Below, piece by piece: positions 60,860-64,000 of a DNA stretch of 64,000 nucleotides; within the stretch, counting starts at the first letter, position 1; each line of letters begins with the position of its first letter. Below the pieces are notes generated by a model. The model saw only the letters and a program-made list of their open reading frames with translations, made no database searches and was not told the origin of the DNA. The position numbers were made by a program, and so were the translations under genes. The stretch is from assembly GCA_020186115.1 (NCBI GenBank), contig WSYJ01000001.1:310001-374000 (forward strand), read 5' to 3'. Source of the stretch: Histomonas meleagridis. Taxonomy: Eukaryota; Parabasalia; Tritrichomonadida; Dientamoebidae.

Positions 60860-61340
60860 AATACCAAACAATCGTTCCGAAGTGATCAATTATACAGTAG
60901 TTGAATATAAAGAAAAAAGATATTCTATACAAATGGAAAACATTCATTGGAGTGATAAATATAATAGTTATTGGCTTCCATCTTTTCAAGTAGCAGATGT
61001 TTTTGTATTTTGTTTTTCAATTGTTTCACTTCGATCATTAGAATACATCCAAAACTTTTACGCAGATAAACTTAAAAATCGCTTTATCAGCAAACCTTGC
61101 ATTATAGTTGGTGAGAATTAATTAAACGAATATCTACTACAATCAACACATAATGAAAATGATAAAAAACGATCATTAATTCCAAAACATAAAATAGAAG
61201 AGGTGAAAAATTTAATAGGAGCACGTTCTTATATAGAATGCTCAGTACTAAATAATGAACATGTAGAAGATATCTTTATAGCAGGAATCGAAGCTATTTT
61301 ATCAGATGAAAGTGCTCCACCTCAAAGTGAAGAGTTCTAA
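60860..61340 (+). pseudogene. Rho-like GTPase relic
   Basis: The frame with ADVFVFCFSIVSLRSLEYIQ and IIVGEN, then a TAA, then LNEYL and NLIGARSYIECSVLNNEHVED, aligns in order with the intact GTPase at 10766-11320 (FYLICFSLNSFKSFQNVQK, ILVGLKSDLR, KIIGARAYIECSALSKQNLDD). The phosphate-binding loop is missing: the trace begins near switch I (INYTVVEYKEKRY, compare INYTKNF). The stop falls at the G4 motif. It cannot bind GTP as it stands. Confidence 0.75.
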
Positions 61341-62291
61341 ACCCAAATGTAAAACCCATTCAAAACAACACATAAAGCAAACAATAGGATTTTCAATGAG
61401 CAAAATATCGTTTTTGCCTGAAAGTATTATCGTTGTATTCAAATCAATTTCATATGAAATTGCGGTTAAAAGTGGCTTATAAAGAAAAGTTCAAGAAAAC
61501 TCAAATCATCAAAAAAAAAAATAAACGACGAATATTTAAAATAACTTTCAAACACCATTTTGAAATATTAAAATATTTAATGTACTAAATAATTTAAATA
61601 GTAAACAAATAACATTTTGAAATAAAAATTATTAAAATGAATTTTGACATTAAGAGAAATTCCAACGAAAGAACTCTCAATGTACGATTTATTACTCTAA
61701 TATTATTCTAATACATTAAAACCTGTTTCAAATATAAATAACCTTTCGTACTGATATTTAAGTATTTGTTCACGAAAAATAAATTGTGGATCCAATATCG
61801 ATAACATTGATAAGCAATTAAGGTGCATTTCAGCTTTTTAAGTGAACGCTTTTATATGAACACTTAAATGCTGACCAAAATGATCAGTTAATGCTGATCC
61901 AAATATAATTATTAAATTTTTCAAATAAATATTAAATTAAATAAAAAACATATAATATATTTTTCTTTTTACAAAAAAATTGATGAATAATTAAATCGTT
62001 TGAGCTGAAATCAAATATGGATAAGCTGATATGATACATTAAATAACATATTTATGATTTTGACAATTGAGTAAGAAATACTATTTTTGATTAAATTCTT
62101 TTTTTTAAGAAATTCAAAATTCTGCATTAACCTGGGTATATAAAATGCAAATTTGTTGTTTCGGATCATCATTACTGAAACCATTTCCATCGTGAAAATA
62201 TAAAAATTTCAATCTTACTGTAGTCATCATGATGACGGTTTGAGACGGTTATCACAAACTTTTTAATACACATTTGTGACCAGATCAAAAA
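61341..62291. other. Intergenic, 950 bp, with GACGGTT pair near the right end
   Basis: AT-rich. GATGACGGTTTGAGACGGTTATC (62231-62253) holds two Myb-like GACGGTT sites about 40-60 bp before the next ATG. Otherwise nothing supported. Confidence 0.4.
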
Positions 62292-63650
62292 ATGTTTGTA
62301 CAACGTTCGTTAACAAATGAGCAACCCATTAAACCAGAAATTGAATACTTGCAATCAATTGCAAAAGCTGTTCGTGATCTGAATGCTGAAAATATAGAAT
62401 CAATCACTCAAATAATCATGAAATTATTTGATAAAACTTATCCGATTTCTTTCAACATTGTTATTTATCGATTAATATACACATTTTTCCATTCTAAAAG
62501 ATGTGATGTTCTGATATATTTTAAATTTTTAGAATCCATTGAAAAAAATGAAGAACAAATTCTTCAATGGATCCGATGCTACCGATCGGTACAAATATTT
62601 AAAATGTTCTTTCGTTTTCTTCATTCTGATATCACTCCAGAATCAAATTATATTATATCAAAATTATTTGAGCATAAATTAGTTGATCCTAATTTAATGA
62701 AAATTAAAAATAATATATTTTTCTTAAATTATATGACCACAGATGAATTTCAAAGTTATAAATCACGAAATGTTTTACACTCAGATAATGATTTATTCTC
62801 AAATATTGATGAACTACGAAAAGATAATTGGAAACTTCATCTAAAATACATAGAAGAAGGGAATTCTTCAGAAATAGCAAAAGCGATTCGAAGTGATGAT
62901 ATTGAAACACTTCAAAAAATATCATCACAACAAGACTTCAAAATTAATTCACTTATCAATGATTCTTTATATGAGAGATATAATATTTTTTATGATGATT
63001 TAGTATATGTACAACGTGGTGTAACGTTAATTGAGTATGCTGCGTTTTTTGGTTCAATTCAATGCTTTAAATTTTTGTTATTAAATGGAGCAAATATAAG
63101 TAATGAAGATAATAAACCTTCACTGTCAATAATTAACAATTATACATCAAAATATGTAATGAAATATGCAATTGCAGGAGGAAATCTTGAAATAATTCAG
63201 CTTTGCGAGCAAAATCATTCATCATATAAGGGATGTAGTGAAATAGCAATTGAATATCAAAGAAATGATATTTTTTATTATCTTTATGATAATGGTCATA
63301 TTGAATTAAAGGACGAACATCATATTGGACCTATAAAACCCAAAGCTCCTCAAACAAGAGAAGATATATTGGAAAAATTGATTGTTAAATGTATTCAATC
63401 AAATAACTTTGAAATTCTTTCATTTTTAGAAAAAGAAGTACCATATGGTTCATATAATTGGTATTTAATAAGCCATCACATAATCCAAACAGGAAATTTA
63501 TATCTTGTTAAATGCCTTATTCATGAAAATAAATTTTTAACAAATCCAGTGGTTGCAGCTTATTCTGGAAATGTTGAACTTGTTGAATTTATCCTTAATC
63601 AAAAAGGAGTTAATATTAATGCAGAAGAAGTTTGTTTTATTAGTTTTTAA
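62292..63650 (+). CDS. DUF3447-type ankyrin protein D, N-terminal exon
   Basis: 452-residue open frame; the coding part probably ends at 63630 (phase 1). It follows the same plan as genes B and C but is more divergent: KSIAKAVRDLNAENIES, ESNYIISKLFEHKLVDPNLM, DNWKLHLKYIEEGNSSEIAKAIRSDD, LQKISSQQDF, GVTLIEYAAFFGSIQCFKFLLLNGANI, YAIAGGNLEIIQLCEQNHSSY. It has insertions not seen in B or C (IISNEDNKPSLSIINN-type and an HIGPIKPKAPQ loop). Two GACGGTT motifs lie upstream. The gene continues into split units and leaves the window. Confidence 0.8.
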   Translation: MFVQRSLTNEQPIKPEIEYLQSIAKAVRDLNAENIESITQIIMKLFDKTYPISFNIVIYRLIYTFFHSKRCDVLIYFKFLESIEKNEEQILQWIRCYRSVQIFKMFFRFLHSDITPESNYIISKLFEHKLVDPNLMKIKNNIFFLNYMTTDEFQSYKSRNVLHSDNDLFSNIDELRKDNWKLHLKYIEEGNSSEIAKAIRSDDIETLQKISSQQDFKINSLINDSLYERYNIFYDDLVYVQRGVTLIEYAAFFGSIQCFKFLLLNGANISNEDNKPSLSIINNYTSKYVMKYAIAGGNLEIIQLCEQNHSSYKGCSEIAIEYQRNDIFYYLYDNGHIELKDEHHIGPIKPKAPQTREDILEKLIVKCIQSNNFEILSFLEKEVPYGSYNWYLISHHIIQTGNLYLVKCLIHENKFLTNPVVAAYSGNVELVEFILNQKGVNINAEEVCFISF

Positions 63651-64000
63651 TTTTATTATGATATTTAGTTGAAATTTTGCAAATTATTTGGAACAGCTCT
63701 TATGCAAGCATTTATGGTTATATTGAGATTGTTAAATTACTTCTTAAGCAAGAAGGAATTGATATTAATAGAGAAAGTGAGTATATAAAATTTTTCATAC
63801 TTATTAAATTAATTTGGAAATAATTTTTATTGTTTAAAACAGCACTTATATGTGCATCTGAAAATGGCCAAATAGAAATAGTTAAATTACTTCTGGAACA
63901 AAAAGGAATTGATGTTAATGCTAAAACTATTTATTTGTTTTGTTTAATGTTTATTTTAATAATTTAATATTTCAATATAATATTTGGAAATTATTTGAAA
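63651..64000 (+). repeat. Ankyrin unit array of gene D, cut by window end
   Basis: Units at 63697-63776 and 63843-63926. The two spacers, 63631-63696 and 63777-63842, are both 66 nt. The first starts TTTGTT and the second has a canonical donor, A|GTGAGTATAT; both end ACAG. Unit 1 has a 1-nt loss (GCATTTATGGT where a relative would have GCATCT.ATGGT), shifting its frame; unit 2 is intact. After 63926 a spacer begins CTATTTATTTG and runs to the end. Confidence 0.65.

Overview
The window is AT-rich nuclear DNA from a protist, and the gene content points to a parabasalid (trichomonad), most like a Tritrichomonas-type genome. The evidence is: ankyrin proteins with the DUF3447-type N-terminal region in several copies, BspA-like leucine-rich repeats, a mariner element, abundant kinases and Rab/Rho-type proteins, near-intronless genes with very short intergenic distances, two 23-24 nt introns, and a mitochondrial-carrier gene together with a PPTC7-like phosphatase that would fit hydrogenosomes. 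The species is an inference; I could not search databases.

Layout. 1-5.0 kb: 3' part of a protein kinase, a VPS9-like protein, and a bacterial-looking aldo/keto reductase on the minus strand. 5.1-9.2 kb: a degraded ORF, then a 1174-aa single-pass surface protein on the minus strand. 9.2-21.1 kb: a DUF3447 relic, a Rho-like GTPase, a choline-transporter-like gene with one in-frame TGA, an ankyrin gene with a 24-nt intron, an MPS1-like pseudokinase, a PSP1-domain protein and a Tup1-like WD40 protein. 22.4-26.0 kb: a second, inverted copy of the surface gene, broken by four +1 homopolymer changes. 26.2-33.2 kb: an LRR-PP2C phosphatase, a membrane protein, a chimeric relic (surface-protein tail plus BspA repeat) and a TOG/HEAT-like protein. 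33.6-37.0 kb: a third surface gene, cut by a dead mariner element exactly at a TA.

37.6-46.8 kb: an LRR protein and a small protein diverging from only 28 bp, a TTC25-like TPR protein and an SR/RRM splicing factor (with a 23-nt intron) diverging from 77 bp, a broken ankyrin gene, a mitochondrial-type carrier and a U2AF35-like factor. 47.1-49.5 kb: an ankyrin gene whose repeats form separate 84-nt units divided by seven spacers of exactly 86 nt. 49.8-57.6 kb: ribosomal protein eS1, a second MPS1-like pseudokinase, a 975-aa helical protein, a PPTC7-like phosphatase, and a 74-aa stand-alone domain resembling the C-terminus of bacterial/phage endolysins. 58.4-64 kb: a third ankyrin gene with split repeats, a Rho-like relic, and a fourth ankyrin gene running off the window.

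Two layers coexist. Housekeeping genes (translation, splicing, flagellar docking, signalling) are compact, and many carry an ACCGTT/AACGGT (Myb-like) motif just upstream. Multicopy surface and ankyrin families are being duplicated, converted, interrupted and lost. The most unusual signal is the ankyrin unit/spacer architecture: every unit in two of the genes keeps its reading frame, while the spacers have a fixed length and mostly begin with AT or CT instead of GT.
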